NCBI RefSeq assembly: GCF_041260155.1
Contig: NC_091935.1
Span: forward strand, 4,829,501-4,893,500
Origin: Ptychodera flava
Taxonomy: Eukaryota; Hemichordata; Enteropneusta; Ptychoderidae
Direction: 5' to 3'
DNA length: 64,000 nt
Shown: positions 1 through 13,954 of the stretch, one piece after another
How positions within the stretch are numbered: position 1 is the stretch's first letter
Layout: each line of letters starts with the position of its first letter
Notes under the pieces: model-generated
Databases searched by the model: none
What the model saw: only the letters and a program-made list of their open reading frames with translations
What the model was told of the DNA's origin: nothing
Translations under genes and position numbers: made by a program

Positions 1-385
1 GTTAATGCATCTTTATGTCACAGCAGACCATATATGAACTGATCACACTGCATGAAAACTCAATAATTCAGATAAATTCACATTAATAAGTTGCCTGTAT
101 TATAGTATAATACACGTGAATTCACATGAATCAACATGAATACAGGCTTGCTGAATACAAAAATGGATTCTTGACTGTATTCATCTGTATATGCACTATT
201 CAGCTAAAATTCAGGCAATAATCCATGCTAATGCAGTAAGTATTATAGCGTTTTTATGCAGTGTCACATGTTTCATTACATATTGCAGTTTTGCGTAAAT
301 TTAATCTTTTGCCACATGTTTGCAACTTCATTGAAAGTTTTTCATGATCAACATCATGAATAATATTCACCACATATTAATTCTA

Positions 386-1096
386 AAGGTCATTAAGTAT
401 ACAAATGTATAATTAGCTGAAATATACTGTCTTGGACTTCTCTCATTGTATCATCACTTTATATGGCAAGTGTAATTGCCTTTGGTCAAGTCCTTTATGT
501 TCCGTATGCCAAACTGTGAATGCTCATTAGATATGCAAATTAGATGATATAAAAATGCGAAATGACTTTCAATATTGTTTTAACCGGGTATTATCAATGT
601 ACATAGCATGTTTCACCTACTTTGATCAAGTAATCCTGGTAACTATCCATAATTAGGAAAGTTCATTAAGTGTGCAAATTAGGAATTGGTTGAAGTAAAA
701 TTGCTAAATGACTTTTAATATTATTTTATCATAGTATCTTCAATATACATAGCAAGTTTCATCAACTTTGGTTGAGTCAATAAAGATATAGATCCTTAAT
801 TAGGAAAGTTCATTAAAGATACAAATTAGGAATTGGCTGATTTAAAATGTTTAACAACTTGCAATAATGTTGTATCACAGTATCTTTAATGTAGATAGCA
901 AGTTTTGTAAACTTCGGGGTCAATTCAGATAAATATCCCTAATTTGGAAAGTTCATTAAACATGCAAATTAGGTATTGCCTGAAGTAAAAATGCTTAATG
1001 ACTTTGAATATTGTTGAATCATAGTATTTTCAGCGTATTTAGTAAGTTTCATCAACTTTGGTCAAGTCAATCAAGATATATATCCCTAATTAGACA
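386..1096. repeat. Degenerate ~133-147-bp repeat array, part 1
   Basis: Diverged tandem units start near 386, 519, 656, 803 and 946, each with a core like GTTCATTAAACATGCAAATT followed by AATTGGCTGAAGT and ending in TCCCTAATTAGG. Spacing is 133-147 bp. The array is interrupted at about 1097 and resumes near 2128. No gene is visible in it. Confidence 0.8.
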
Positions 1097-2127
1097 AGCG
1101 ACCTAGCGGCCGATATAGCTCCGCTGTATTTATGTAAAGAATAACTATTTTTGACACATGTTGATGAAGAAGGTGGAAATCTTTGATAGCTCATTTCAGT
1201 GGCCATAGCTGCTAAAATACACAATTGAAAATTTTATCATACTTTGAATATATCACATCAGATCATCCCTAGGAACATGCCAACCAAAGCTATCTGATAT
1301 GAGTAGTTTTTTGAAAATAAAATTTTCTGACCAACAATCGCCCCCAAAAAGAAAGATTGCAGATTTCATCATAATTTCAACAAATATCATTGAGTTCATC
1401 TATAGCGACCTGTATACCAAATTTCACAGCTATCAGATGAGTAGTTTTGGAAATACACATTTTTTGACCAAAAATGGCAAAAATTGCCCCAAAACTACAA
1501 ATTACAGATTTCATCAGAAATTCAATACGTATTACTTAGTTCATCTATAGAAACCTGTATACCAAATTTCAAACTATCAGACCATTACTTTTGAGAAATA
1601 CATTTTTTGACCAAAATGGCAAAAATTGCCTTAAAAATGCAAATTTGCATATTTCTGCACAATTTGAAAAAATCTGAAATAGATCATCTCAAGGGATATA
1701 TGTACCAAACATCAAAGCTATCTGATTGGTAGTTTTGTAGAAGGAGATTCTTAAAGATTTTTTTACAAAAATGACAAAAATTGCCTTAAAAATACAAATA
1801 TGCATATTTCACCACGATTCGAAGAAATCTGACTGAAGTCACCCTAAGTAAACTGTATATCAATTTCAAAGCAATCGGAAGGTGGTTCCAGAGAAGAAGA
1901 TTTTTTTACCAAAAACACAAAAAAATGCCCCAAAAATACAAATATGAAAATTTCACCACGATTTGAAGAAACTTAAGTGAGGTCACCCCAAATAAACTGC
2001 ATATAAAATTTCAAAGCAATTGGACTCGTGGTTTCAGAGGAGGAGGCAATTGTTGACGTACGACGACGGACAATGACGGAAAATCAACCTATTTGACAAG
2101 CTCCGCTTGACTGACAGCGGAGCTAAA
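1097..2127. mobile_element. Non-autonomous element inserted in the repeat array
   Basis: A ~1.03-kb block splits the array. It has short inverted ends: AGCTCCGCTGT near 1111 and ACAGCGGAGCT near 2116. Inside are about five diverged ~145-bp units, each with a TTTTTTGACCAAAAATGGC-like core, a run like ATTGCCCCAAAAATACAAAT and a phrase like ACCTGTATACCAAATTTCA. There is no open frame of note (the longest, 83 codons, lies inside the repeats), so it is taken as non-autonomous. Boundaries are good to about 10 bp. Confidence 0.6.
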
Positions 2128-2460
2128 AAGTTGATTAAACATGCAATTAGGAATTGCCATGAGTAAAAATGCTTGATAACTTTCAATATGTTATATAGTA
2201 TCTTCTATATACATTGCAAGTTTTGTTAACTTTTGTAGAGTCAATTCATATAACTATATATACCTAATTAGGACAATTCATTAAATATGCAAATTGGCTA
2301 TAATCTTTCATGTAATCCCTTACTATCCTTCACAGCTGATATGTCCTTGTGTGATCAACATTTGTAACAAATCTAATCAAATTGTGTAGTCATTCTCAAT
2401 GTAAATCAGTTATTTTAATCATTAATTATGCAAATTAGCAAAAAGTATGCAAGCCACACC
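2128..2460. repeat. Degenerate ~145-bp repeat array, part 2
   Basis: The array resumes after the inserted element: GTTGATTAAACATGCAATTAGG at 2134 and TTCATTAAATATGCAAATTGG near 2276. Units become more diverged towards 2460. Confidence 0.6.
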
Positions 2461-4356
2461 CACCAAAAACTAATCAGTCTTGCCATTTGCTAACTAAATT
2501 TATGTACCAGATTTGATTCTAATCTAATGAGCTGTTTTTGAGATATACGGCCAACAGATGGATAAATAGACACACAGACATCGCTGCGACATAAGCTCAT
2601 GTATTAACACATGAGCTAAAATGATGCATTTAAATTTGACTATCCTTAGGCTAGGTTCACATACAACGGTTAGTGGGGGCTGGAGGAATCGCGATTGAAA
2701 TTTTATTTTATCTGATCCCCCCCCAAAAAAAAAAATTTCGTAGAGCCACATATTTATTAGGTATGCACTCAAAGAAAAAAAAAACATGTATTTGGCAGTT
2801 CTGCTCAAAGATGTACAACACTGCTTGTTATTAGCATTTGTAGAGCCATATTCCTAAGGCAAGTTCTCTAATATTTAACCACATCAGTGGACTTTTTTGA
2901 TGTATCAGTCCAAGTCAACTTTAGCTAAATCCAACTCTGGCCATGCCAATGGCACCTGCTGAAGAACACACAAAATGACGATCATGAGAGTATGCAAATT
3001 GTGAATTTCTGCATACATTATATGCTTAAAGGTTTTACGAATTGACAATACTGTAAGGTAAAAATATTCTATCAAATAAACGTTTAAATCTCTGACATGT
3101 TTGGTGTAACAATGGTAAATTTGGTAAAATCAAACCAATTAGTCACATTTTTCATATAAATTAGTCTTTACTGAACAAAGTTTTACTTTAATTTGTGTTT
3201 ATTATTTTACTATGAGAATGTGAAAATTTAGAAAATTTAGCATGATAACCCCCATCTTTTTTCTTTGATTATTCTCATATGCCAGAACTCAAAACTCCCT
3301 GATAACTTTCAAGTCTCCTACTCTTCCATGTGCTGCTTTCTGGCCTGATCTTATGTACAAGTATGTTCAACCCTGCCATGAGCGTCACATGACCCAAACT
3401 CTCCTTCAGCTATTTCATAGTCAGAGCTATCTCTGTCACTGCTGGTATGCAGTGACAGTCACACTGTCCATAGGCAGCAGCAGCAGGGCAGGAGCAGTAT
3501 TAACTTTGATAATTCTGACAATAATTTTGTTCAGTTTATACAACTGCATTCTTGCTCTCTTTCCTACAGCATATTGCAATTCGAACTGTCAAGTATTCAG
3601 CTTGCGAACACAGTCTGTGAATATGTATCCTGCATTTGTATCACAGACAAATGACTTTACTCTGGAGTCTATAATTCAATTACCACCAAATATTCACATA
3701 TGCAGGCTTTTGATGACAAACTGAATATTGTGTGTTTCAGCATGCTGTAGGGAGACAGCAAGAACTGTATTTGATATATTGCATAGAAATATTGAAAAAA
3801 TTATCAACAGGTGCAAACAGATGCAGCAGTGCTCCGATACTAATGGGCCTACTTGTTTTTTATGAAAATACATACATGTACAGTGTACATCTTTTCAAGA
3901 CAAAAATAGTGAAATGCGACAAAATGCTTCTAGATCTTGTTTAATTATTGCTAACATTAGAACAATTGGATGACATTAAAATGTTATTCAATTTTCATTG
4001 AATTACCCACCAAACCTTGGAATTGTAAAAAGGGAAGCAAAATATTTTTATATCCCCCTTCAGGCGGAGCAAAATTTTCAAGTCCCCCCTCTACTACCCT
4101 AAAAGTTTTCGACTCCCCCTCATTTTTGTGAACGCAGCCATACACTGCAATGGAAAATGTGCAAATACCATCTTTCTATGCAACTGATTTACTTGTAACA
4201 AGTCATTGACAATGACATAGTCCCTACTTGTAATAGGAGTATTAGTCTTGAGGGGGCAGGGAAATGAGGTCATTAAGAAGTATCACTGGAGTGTATATGT
4301 TCAGATCTATGGACACATAGGTCTATGTCATTGTTCCCAATTTGAAACAAGAGGCA
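2461..4356. other. No gene supported
   Basis: AT-rich DNA with poly-A and poly-C tracts near 2710-2800. The longest open frame (3353-3724, plus strand) has hydrophobic stretches but no family motif, no clear splice signals and ordinary composition. I see nothing else here. Confidence 0.5.
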
Positions 4357-5480
4357 TGTCTAAGTTATGGTTCTAAATCGGGACAAAAGATCAACCTCTA
4401 GCTGTATTGGCCAGCCAAGAAATACATATGTGCATAATAAATGAGGTACAAGATGTGACATCTTAAGGTCTATTATCCTATCAAAATTGAAGCGTAAAGA
4501 ACTTGTGGTTACTGAGTTATGCTTATATATGCATATTCAAGGTCATAGGTCATCAAGGTCACGTGACATTTTGAAAAAAAACATTGTATTGCTAATTAAT
4601 CCATATATGCCAAAATTCAGACCTCTAGCTCTATTGGCTTGCCCACAATTATATATGGGCATAATTAACGAGGTAAAGCATGTGTTGTCATAAGGTCTCC
4701 CATCCTACTAAATATAAAGGACATAGCACTTGTGGTTACTTATTTATTGACATAATCGTGTATTTTAGGTAAAGGTTATCGAGGTCACATGACATTTTGT
4801 CAAAAAATTTCTATCCTATAGTCTATCCCTATATACTAAAAATCATACATTTACCTCTATTGGCTTGCTCAAAATTAGATATCCACATAATTAATGAGGT
4901 ACAATATGTGGCGTCATAAGGTGTCTCATCATGCCATATATGAAGGGTGTAGCACTTGTGGTTACTGAGTTATGGACAAATATGTATATTTGAGGTCAAA
5001 GGTCATTGAGGTCACGTGACATTTTGTCAAAAAATTGTATTGCTAAGTTATCCCTATATACCAAAAATCAGACCTCTAGCTCTATTCGCTCACTCAAAAT
5101 TAGATATGTGCATAATTAATGAGGTACAATATGTGGCATCATAAGTGTCCCATCATACCAAATATGAAGGGTGTAGCACTTGTGGTTACTGAGTTTTGGA
5201 CAAATATGTATATTTGAGGTCAAAGGTCATTGAGGTCACATTAAATTTTTTCAAAATAATTGTATTGCTAAGTTATCCCTATATACCAAAAATCAGACCT
5301 CTAGCTCTATTGGGTCGCTCAAAATTAGATATGCGCATAATTAATGAGGTAAAATATGTGGCGTCATAAGGTGTCCCATCATACCAAATATGAAGAGTGT
5401 AGCACTTGTGGTTACTGAGTTATGGACAAATATGTATATTCGAGGTCAAAGGTCACCGAGGTCACATGACATTTTTTCAA
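4357..5480. repeat. ~226-bp tandem repeat array
   Basis: The phrase ACTTGTGGTTACTGAGTTAT or a close variant recurs at about 4501, 4728, 4954, 5178 and 5404, giving a steady period of 224-227 bp. Each unit also carries GAGGTCACGTGACATTTTGT, CAGACCTCTAGCTCTATTGG and CATAATTAATGAGGTA. The last three units are the most alike. The array runs into a tail that ends in GTGGGGACT. Confidence 0.85.
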
Positions 5481-5581
5481 AGTGTCTGAGATATCTGCGT
5501 GAACGGATGGACTCACGTGGATGGACTCACGGACTGACATGACCCAATCTATGAGCCCCCTGGACTTTATCTGTGGGGACT
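5481..5581. mobile_element. Terminal tail of a repeat element, copy 1
   Basis: This tail begins GTCTGAGATATCTGCGTGAA and ends CTGTGGGGACT. It matches 6002-6100, so it is the shared end of a dispersed family; here it closes the ~226-bp array. Its inner part is made of short GGACTCAC-type repeats. Confidence 0.65.
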
Positions 5582-5648
5582 AAAAACTGTGTCACTGCAT
5601 CCTTTTTGCAATATGAATACGATGAGAAACTAATTTTTATTTTTCTTG

Positions 5649-5881
5649 GCCTTATACATGGGAGTCTATGTACTGCCTTATACATGGGAGTCTATGGACT
5701 GCCTTATACATGGGAGTCTATGGACTTCCTTATACATGGGAGTCTATGGACTGCCTTATACATGGGAGTTTATGGACTGCCTTATACATGGGAGTCTATG
5801 GTCTGCCTTATACATGGGAGTCTATGGTCTGCCTTATACATGGGAGTCTATGGTCTGCCTTATACATGGGAGTCTATGGAG
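5649..5881. repeat. 26-bp minisatellite, nine copies
   Basis: Nine head-to-tail copies of a 26-bp unit of the form GCCTTATACATGGG plus AGTCTATGGACT. Copies differ at only one or two bases. Because 26 is not a multiple of three and the unit lacks stops, all three plus-strand frames stay open and cycle through the same peptide. These frames are not genes. Confidence 0.95.
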
Positions 5882-6001
5882 GTGAAAACTAAAAGTCCTC
5901 TACCACGGCCAAATTTGATCGCATTGTGAAACAAATCGACGTGCATCTGTATGAGGTATGGTACTATCCTTGTACCAAGTTTGAACGAAATCGCTCCAGG
6001 C

Positions 6002-6100
6002 GTCTCTGAGATATCTGCGTGAACGGACGGACGGACGGACGGACGGACGCACGGACATGACCAAACCTATAAGTCCCCCCGGACGGTGTCCGTGGGGACT
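6002..6100. mobile_element. Terminal tail of a repeat element, copy 2
   Basis: Matches 5481-5581: GTCTCTGAGATATCTGCGTG at the start, a run of GGAC units in the middle, and GTCCGTGGGGACT at the end. The minisatellite-bearing stretch 5582-6001 probably belongs to this element. Confidence 0.65.
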
Positions 6101-6679
6101 AATAACGACAGGAGTCTAGATGTTTGTCAGTGATGTCAACATAGTTTGCTTAACTCACATAGATAACTAAGCCGTATATATGGTGTATTTGTAGACATCT
6201 GTCTCTCATTAGCAAACAATCAAGCAAATTATTTTTAAACAACAAAATAAAAACATTAATTTGCACCTACAGGGTATAATTTCAATGAAAAGTATTTCAT
6301 TATTGAAATAAGAATGTGACGGACATAAGAAGATTTACAGGAAGATTAGTAGAGGTATAATAGCTCACTCATGATAATTTTGATATTTATAGTGTGGTGA
6401 GAGTCAACTGCACCTGCTTGCCACTAATTATGCTGAAGTGCTTTCAGCTTTCTAAACAGTCTTGATATCCTGAACTGAAATTCACTTTTTCACAGTAACA
6501 ATGTTGACAATATACATAAGGCTGTGTTTAACAGATAAATACAAACATTTTGACATACTTTAGCCAACAGAGTAGGTGATAAACAGAACAAAATTTCCAG
6601 AAAAAATGAAATCTTGGAGCTGCATACTCTCGAATATCATTTGGCTTGAAACAGGTTTCTAATATTTTGTCACTCAAAA

Positions 6680-7115
6680 AATCCCTTTGGCTCAAAGTTG
6701 GTAGTCACGAAGATTTTTTGACCAAAACAGGAAAAACCGACCCAAAATAAAATATGCAAAATCACTGCAATTTGACAAACCTGACATGTCACCCCTAGCA
6801 ACCTGCACATCAAATTTCAAACTTGTGCAACAAACTCTTTTTAGAGATTTTTTGACCAAAAATGGGAATGTCCCAGACTTACAAATTCCACAATTGTTCG
6901 AACAAACTTGTTACCTCTAGCAAACCACATACCAAATTTCAGACCAATAGAACAAATGATTTCAGAGGCGAAGATTTTTTGACAAAAAACCAACGAATTG
7001 CTGGAAAATACAAATATGCAAAATTTGAACTTCAGTTATCCTTAAGAACCTGCAACTGAACTAGCAGTTCCTGAAAAGAAGATGAATGTTGATGGAACAC
7101 AGAGGATGGAGGACT
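6680..7115. repeat. Repeats related to the 1.1-2.1 kb element
   Basis: Three units with GATTTTTTGACCAAAA-like cores at about 6713, 6847 and 6975, spaced about 130 bp, with CACATACCAAATTTCAGACC-like phrases. They match the internal repeat of the element at 1097-2127. This copy lacks the AGCTCCGCTGT ends. Confidence 0.6.
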
Positions 7116-10100
7116 GAGGACAATCCACTTATCTGAATAAAGCTCTGTGTCATTGACAGCAGGCTAAAATCTCACTTATGAAGCAGTCTGTAAGAAGTGT
7201 TGTGCTTCAGGAGCAAAATTAGTGTGAAAGGAAGATATTGTATAGCACTGATTCTCGGTTCTCACTACATGAAAGATGAAACACACATGCAAAGAAAATA
7301 TCTGTAAAGGCATTTTTCCATCAAAAGTCACAATACTCAACATCGTCGAACTCTAAGGTGATGTTGAACTTGTTCACCCATAATGCAACTAACATTATGA
7401 CACCCCCTGAAAAGAACTCACAAAAGATGATACAGTTCAAATTGGTAAATAGGTGCTTTAATTGAAATATATAGAGACCTCTTGCATGTGATAAAAAGAA
7501 ATATGTTTGAATGAAATCTTATTTGAAATTCACAATGTTTGTGCTTGCAATTCAGTGAGAAGACTCAAAATCACCAACAAAGTTGCTGTTTTTCTGTATT
7601 GCCCTTTGCATGATAAAAAGTGAAACTGATAGCAGGCCATCACATTGACATTTCAGATCTTATCACATTTGAAGAAAATTACTGGACATACGTGGGTCAT
7701 GGTGCACTTTCCTCAGTTCACACCTGCCAAAGTAATATTTCCAGACATAAAATAATAATGGCTGGCAAATTTTGATAATATCAGAAAGAAAGTAACATTG
7801 CATATATGTATGCTCAAATACATTGTCCTTGTGTCTAGGGATTAAAAAGCTATTTAAGTTTGTGAGAATTACATCATCATATCAATTTTACTCCTTTGTA
7901 CATGTATGTATCATTTATATGAAGATGCAGTCCACATGGGGTTGGACTAATCATACCAGTGTGATAATTAATATGATCCTGCATTTGCATTGCCTGGGAG
8001 TAGTCTATGTGAAATTGTAGTCTCCTGTAAATGTTTGCTTTCCTAATGCTATGGTTCAGCTTTTAACATGCCATTTCAGTTATTTCCAGTCCCTGTTGTA
8101 CAAACTTTTCCCTGTACTAGGTAATTTTCAGCTTCAGACTTTGTTACTGTGACAAAAATGCCTGTCAATGGCTTCTTCCGCAGCCTCAGTCAGTGGTACT
8201 TTTCATCCATGAATGTAGCATGCTTCCTTCCTATGGAAAGGTAAGAAATGAGAAATTGAACAATTTAAAAATTAGAGACATGAGGACACTGAACTTTGAT
8301 CATTGTTTTAAACTCTTTATTACATGCTCAGGATGTCAGTTTGTTTCATCCTCTTTCTCCCAGGTGGTATTTATTTCTATGGTTTGTCTATGGAGCCTGG
8401 TAGAAAGATGATTATATGGATTCAAGATACTACCATGCATCAAAATTAGTGTTGTTCAATGATAGCCTACACTTGAGTATTAGCCCCTCACATTGTCTAA
8501 TATTCTATCTAACCCATGATAATTCCTTCCTAAGCCCTCCCAAGTAAAATCCATGGCATGACTCTTACAAAGGAACCAGTTTTAAAGATCCCATTCAAAG
8601 CAAACAATCACACAGATATACCTTGTTAAAGCGAAGCAGTCTGCGGTACTGTCTCAGATTTTGAAGCACTGGGGTTGAATGGAGGGAGATCACTTGCTTA
8701 ACTGACATAGTTTCTATGGAATTTAACTTGAATAATGCAATACAGTATAGATAAAAGCTACATTTAGCATCCACTACATCCTACTGAAAGGCCACTTTGA
8801 GACTGGTTTGATTAGCTGTAATACATAAACTACACATTTGTATAGACATCACAAAAACACACATCATTAGACAGTCTGATTTAAGTTTAAAACAGTACAA
8901 TACACCTGTTACTTTTCTGATTAAAAAAAAATATTTTGTTTTTGTACCAACTTAACTATCTTTTCTCCTCCCTTGAAATGTCAAGTTTTCACCTCATCAA
9001 AGTGCACTGTGAATTTTGGTGTGGACTAAAATTAATTTGCTAACAATCACAATTTAAAATATGATGTATGCTGTCTTCACAAGTTGAACACTGGACATGC
9101 AACGTGCTTTTCGCAACAGAAGAAGACAGTACAGTTGGTACAATTGAGAACAAAATTAATAATAAATCATCAAAACTTACAGCTACTGTTCTGAGGGAAC
9201 ATCAAACACAGTGTCTGAGAGTTGTTCTGAATAGATAGGTTGCAGTCAACTAGGATTGTATAGTTTGTTTTGAAAAATGGTCAATATAAAAATGGTTTCA
9301 CTGAATTTCCCTGGATACCACAGAATCTGGTTTTGATAATATGAATATATGCAACCTACATGTATTTATACACATATCTAATGGAACTCGGATGTGACAG
9401 GATCAGACTCAGAGATGGTGGAGATCTTTTCACAAAAGCAGTTTATACCTCACTTAAAAAGGGAAGAAAGGACAGGATAAAGGTCAAGAAGAGGTATTAC
9501 TGCAGAAAACTTGGAAGGAGAATAAAATTCCAGAGTTTAATATCATCATTACTTCAACGTCAGTGCCACATCCAAGCTGCCATGAGTGAGAGGAACAAAG
9601 AAACCCTATCGATGATCATTCATCCCTCACAGAACTGTAGATTTCCCATAATTCATTGTGATTTGTATCCTCGGAGATACTTGAGTGAAGTCTACTATGT
9701 CTCCCATGTGTAGACAAATTCACAGACTATCTATCAAAATTTTGAAACGTACTTTTATGCACACCATTCTTCTCAATTCTCATTTTAAATAATTTGGAAA
9801 ATTATGCATAATTGAGAGAGGAGATAGCATTTTTGTGAAATTTGCCAGAGATTGTCCTCAGCCATACAGAATAATGTGATGGAAAGTAGGGAGACTAGTT
9901 GCACCTGTTTTATGAAACAAAAGGATATTGATTTTTTGCAATGAAAATGACAAAAGAAGTTTGCATGCTAAGATTTCTGAGAGAATGACTCCTTCAGTTT
10001 GTCATAACTTGCTACCTAAAAAGTATGGCATTTGTAGTACCCGCAGAATGTGACATTTATGGTTGTTTAGTGGTTATTTTCAAAATTTCACTGAAATATC

Positions 10101-13100
10101 TAAACATACTTTTACTAGATATTATTTAAAAATTATTCTGATGCTGCACACTAGTACTTACATGCAGAACTGAAAAAGTTTTTAGAAAAGTTACCTTCAA
10201 GGATACAAATCAAAGAGTATTGTGGGTAATTTATTGTACTGTGTCCCTCTAGTGTGCATAAATGAGGTCTATATCTAGAAACATACTGACTGGCTGTAGG
10301 CCCTAATGACTGCAAGTTGCCAAAATAATTTCCCCTTAACTTAAGAATTAAAGGAAATTATTTAATTTCAGGTAACTCACAACTTAACAGGCAAACACAT
10401 GTACATGTACTGTGTTGTCCTTACAACCACTCAGTACACTGGCAAGGCGTCAGTATATCATTAACAATTCACTGACCAGTTTTATATGGCTTCTCTTCCC
10501 ATTTTCAGAAGAACATGGTGCTTTCTTTTCCTTTGCATCTTTTCCCTTGAAGCAAAGCAAAAAATAGCATACACCATGTATAAATCATTTAGCAAACTAA
10601 ATTTTTTACCTGCAGTCATGTAACTCAATATCCATCTTAGAAATGCAGAGTGTCTGTATTTTACATTGCAGAAGAAGAGATAACTTATGAGCACTACTCA
10701 ATCATGACTTGGGAACACCTGCCAGACAGTATCACTTTCCCACCTGCAGAGTCAGTAAAAGCATTATTGAGCAACTATATGTATTTTCAACCACTTGGCT
10801 TTATATGTTGTAACAGCTTTAGTCTGAAAAATCATGTGTACAGTATCTCTGTCTTCAGGGACCTTCAAATCTTCAAGTCTATGTTAAAATGCAATGTATG
10901 GGACATGTTTTGCTTCACAAGTTTTACTACCTTTTAGGTAAAAAAACAATTAACAAGGAGAATATTCCCAAATCATGATAGAGGAAAAGAAGGCTAAAAA
11001 TGAGAAGCTTTTAAAAACACAGTAACTTTCATTCTCATATTTTCAAATGACTGAACGGGAGACTTGATCTACTTACAATGCCAATATCCTTCAGTTAAAA
11101 CACTCTAGACTTTAATGAAGCCTGATCTTCCAGTCTATCAATTTCATGTTCTGTGAGCACCATGCCCTCAAGAAATTTGCAAGATGCAAGAACAAGAGCA
11201 TGTGCAGCATTCTGAGACAGTTGATGAATCCCAGGCACCGGGAAAAAGTTTATTTACCAAACATGCACACGCTATCATGTTTGCAATTTTTCTTGGCAAT
11301 TGATAGTTTCAGGTACATGTATATGGCACGTAGCCCCTGATATTTTAGGAGGGGGGTTGATGCAGTTGGTCTATATTAATAAATTGATGATGAGAAACCA
11401 ACTTCATTTTTGGCCTAAAAGATTGAAAAGCAAACAAAGTGATACTTTGGAATGAAATTTATGTATAGTATACATGTAGTTCATCATGTAAGTGTTTGAT
11501 GTTGATGACATCTTGTTTATCATTCTTTGAAGTGATCGGATTGATAGATATGCAAATGAGCCTCTGGTTATTTGAGTCCACAACTGCAGAAGTGCCTTTG
11601 CTCAACTACGACAAAACAAGGAAGTAACAACAACAAATGCATAAAATGGTCATATTTATTCCTATATGTACACACATACTGTTGCCCAGTATTTGTACCA
11701 TGATAACATGACTTCTAGGTGCATGATACTATCTGAGTCTATCTGGCATATATTTATACTGCATTAGGAAAATTATTCAGAACTTACAATATCACTTTTA
11801 TGATCAACATCCTTGGGACAGAAATTCATGACAGCGACCTCAGGACTGGGATCAATGGTAGTGTCCTAGGACAGGTATCCATGACAACATCTTCACCCAA
11901 CTCTTATAGCTTTAAAAGAACAAATCACATGCACACCGAAGTGAGTTCAAAATGAAAGCTTGTGACTCTAAGTCTTTATCACCACTTCTACACCTTGGCA
12001 CTTTCCCCCCCATGATTCAAAATAAATCAAGTTGATGAAGCCCTAAACTGCAACTTCTGTCACTAATTTAGCTACTGGACCCCATTAAAAGGTATAAAAT
12101 TGTATTTTATAATCACAGTTCTCCACAGGCCCATTAAATGTGGCAGAGTGCTGGAATTACCCACTTACAAAACATGTAACAAAATACTGTATAAGACATG
12201 TAAGGCCACTTTGGGATGTGACTCTTCTTTCAACTCTGTATTTTTAAACCTTTCAGTATTTATCATTGTCAATACTCTTACGAAGTGTTTCAACTTCAAA
12301 GGACATTTTTTTCTAGAAAACTGACCGGTTTTATGCTACATGTAACTTCACTTGATACACAGTGAAGTTCCATGTAGTATTCTCGATTGCTTTTTGAGAG
12401 TGTATTTATCATGTGATCATCATGTCTACTGTGTAGAGTGACATATTGAGGAAAGTTGTGACAGGTACTTAAATTTTATGCAAATAGTATGCTAATATTT
12501 TTATGCTAAAATATGGATGAGGCAGCACAATTTTTCAATCCAATCGTGGAGACCATTGATGTTGCAATTTGCAAGATTTATTATATTACTATGTAAACAG
12601 AATTGCTATTCCCAATATGTCAGAGAATTTGCCACCTTGATGTTAAGAAGTGAACGGTTTCATTTGATTTGTGAATACAAGCTTTGGGGAGGGCAGAATT
12701 TGAGAAAAAAAAGGATCGGAGTGTCTCCTTGAATCTCATGCATACCAATCAACCCCGAGCCATTGCTCATAATCACTGAAGTCTCCCTTAGTTTAGTTGG
12801 TACAAGAAACATAGCTTTTGATTGTTATTGGGAATTGAAACATGCCATGAGCGTTAACACACTGAAATCTTGAAAATGTATTGATAGTACAGCATGCCAG
12901 GAAATAAAGATTGTTCATGCTTCCATGTAGATTTATTCTCAGCAAAGTCAGACACGCATCTGAATTAAATTCTGAGTGAATCATAAACCATAAGACATGG
13001 AACTTGGTACATGATTATGGAATGTGAAACATAAATAAGGCTTACCCCTTCAGCATTGCTGACTTTCTGATTAATTTTTTCCCAAAGGATATGCTCGTGA

Positions 13101-13842
13101 ACTTTATATTTATAAGCCAAGACTTAGTTTCAAACTCCCAAGAACACTATAATATTAACACATAATCTAAGTATTCTTACTTCACTTGATGATATAATAT
13201 AATAAAATCTCTTTCACCCACGCCCATAGAAAAACTTCAAATATATGTAGACAAAGAGGAATATATAGGGAAAGAGCATTCCTTAAGATACAACAATTAT
13301 TGAATGTTTGGACTGGCCAAGGTATTCTAAGCTGGATTTGAATGCACATGTAGGCAATGTGACGCCAATGGTAAAGGCTTACATTCACTGGGAAAGGGCT
13401 GAACGAAGGATCATAGCGAAGGACCAAGGGACAACTGAACAAAAGAAGAGTGAGCTCTGTCTCAAAATATCTCCAGATTTCCATTGGAAGCACATGTTTG
13501 ACATGGCCCAGACGCGCACGGTTTGCGCTTCCACTGAAAGATTAGAGATTTTTGGAGACACTGGCAGAGCTCATCCCGGGCTCGGAGTAAGTCACCTCGA
13601 CACCTGTCCGTTTCGACCCCAACACTCTCTTGTCGCTAATTGTGTTCACCTCTACCTTGTCATATCTTTCTTGTTTCATGACGTTTTACTGAATATATCA
13701 TGCATCTTTCCTGGGAAAATTGGCTTCTGAATAAACAATTAGCTGTTTCGATACACAAATGCAGAGCTCAGACACTTTTACGACCAAGCGCAGCGCGCAG
13801 ACAGCTGTTCGTAGAGTTTGGTGACTTTGATAGACCCGGCCC
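7116..13842. other. No gene supported over 6.7 kb
   Basis: AT-rich single-copy-looking DNA. Open frames at 9360-9713, 10650-10937, 12100-12324 and 13308-13730 are of the length expected by chance, and none shows a protein family motif. Short ACATGTA-rich stretches occur (for example near 10390). It may be intronic or intergenic. Confidence 0.5.
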
Positions 13843-13931
13843 TAGCCCTGTGTACAATGCTGTGTGTCCCCAGAGTTATACGGACCGGGAGGCCGATAAG
13901 GCCGGAACAAACAGCGTCGTACGCTGGGCTA
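13843..13931. mobile_element. TAGCCCTG-type hairpin element
   Basis: Starts TAGCCCTGTGTACAATGCTG and ends in its imperfect inverse, ending GGGCTA. It is the same family as the 96-bp hairpin at 55595-55690. No target duplication is clear here. It is GC-rich against AT-rich surroundings. Confidence 0.65.
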
Positions 13932-13954
13932 GGACTGCGACCGGCCGTCTGCCA

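Noticed and set aside
5573-5929. Three overlapping plus-strand frames with repeated MGVYGLPYTWES-type peptides
   Set aside because: They are the three readings of a 26-bp minisatellite without stops, not a repeat protein.
9360-9713. 117-codon plus-strand frame rich in Lys and Arg
   Set aside because: No family motif, no repeat elsewhere in the window and no splice signals that would make it an exon.
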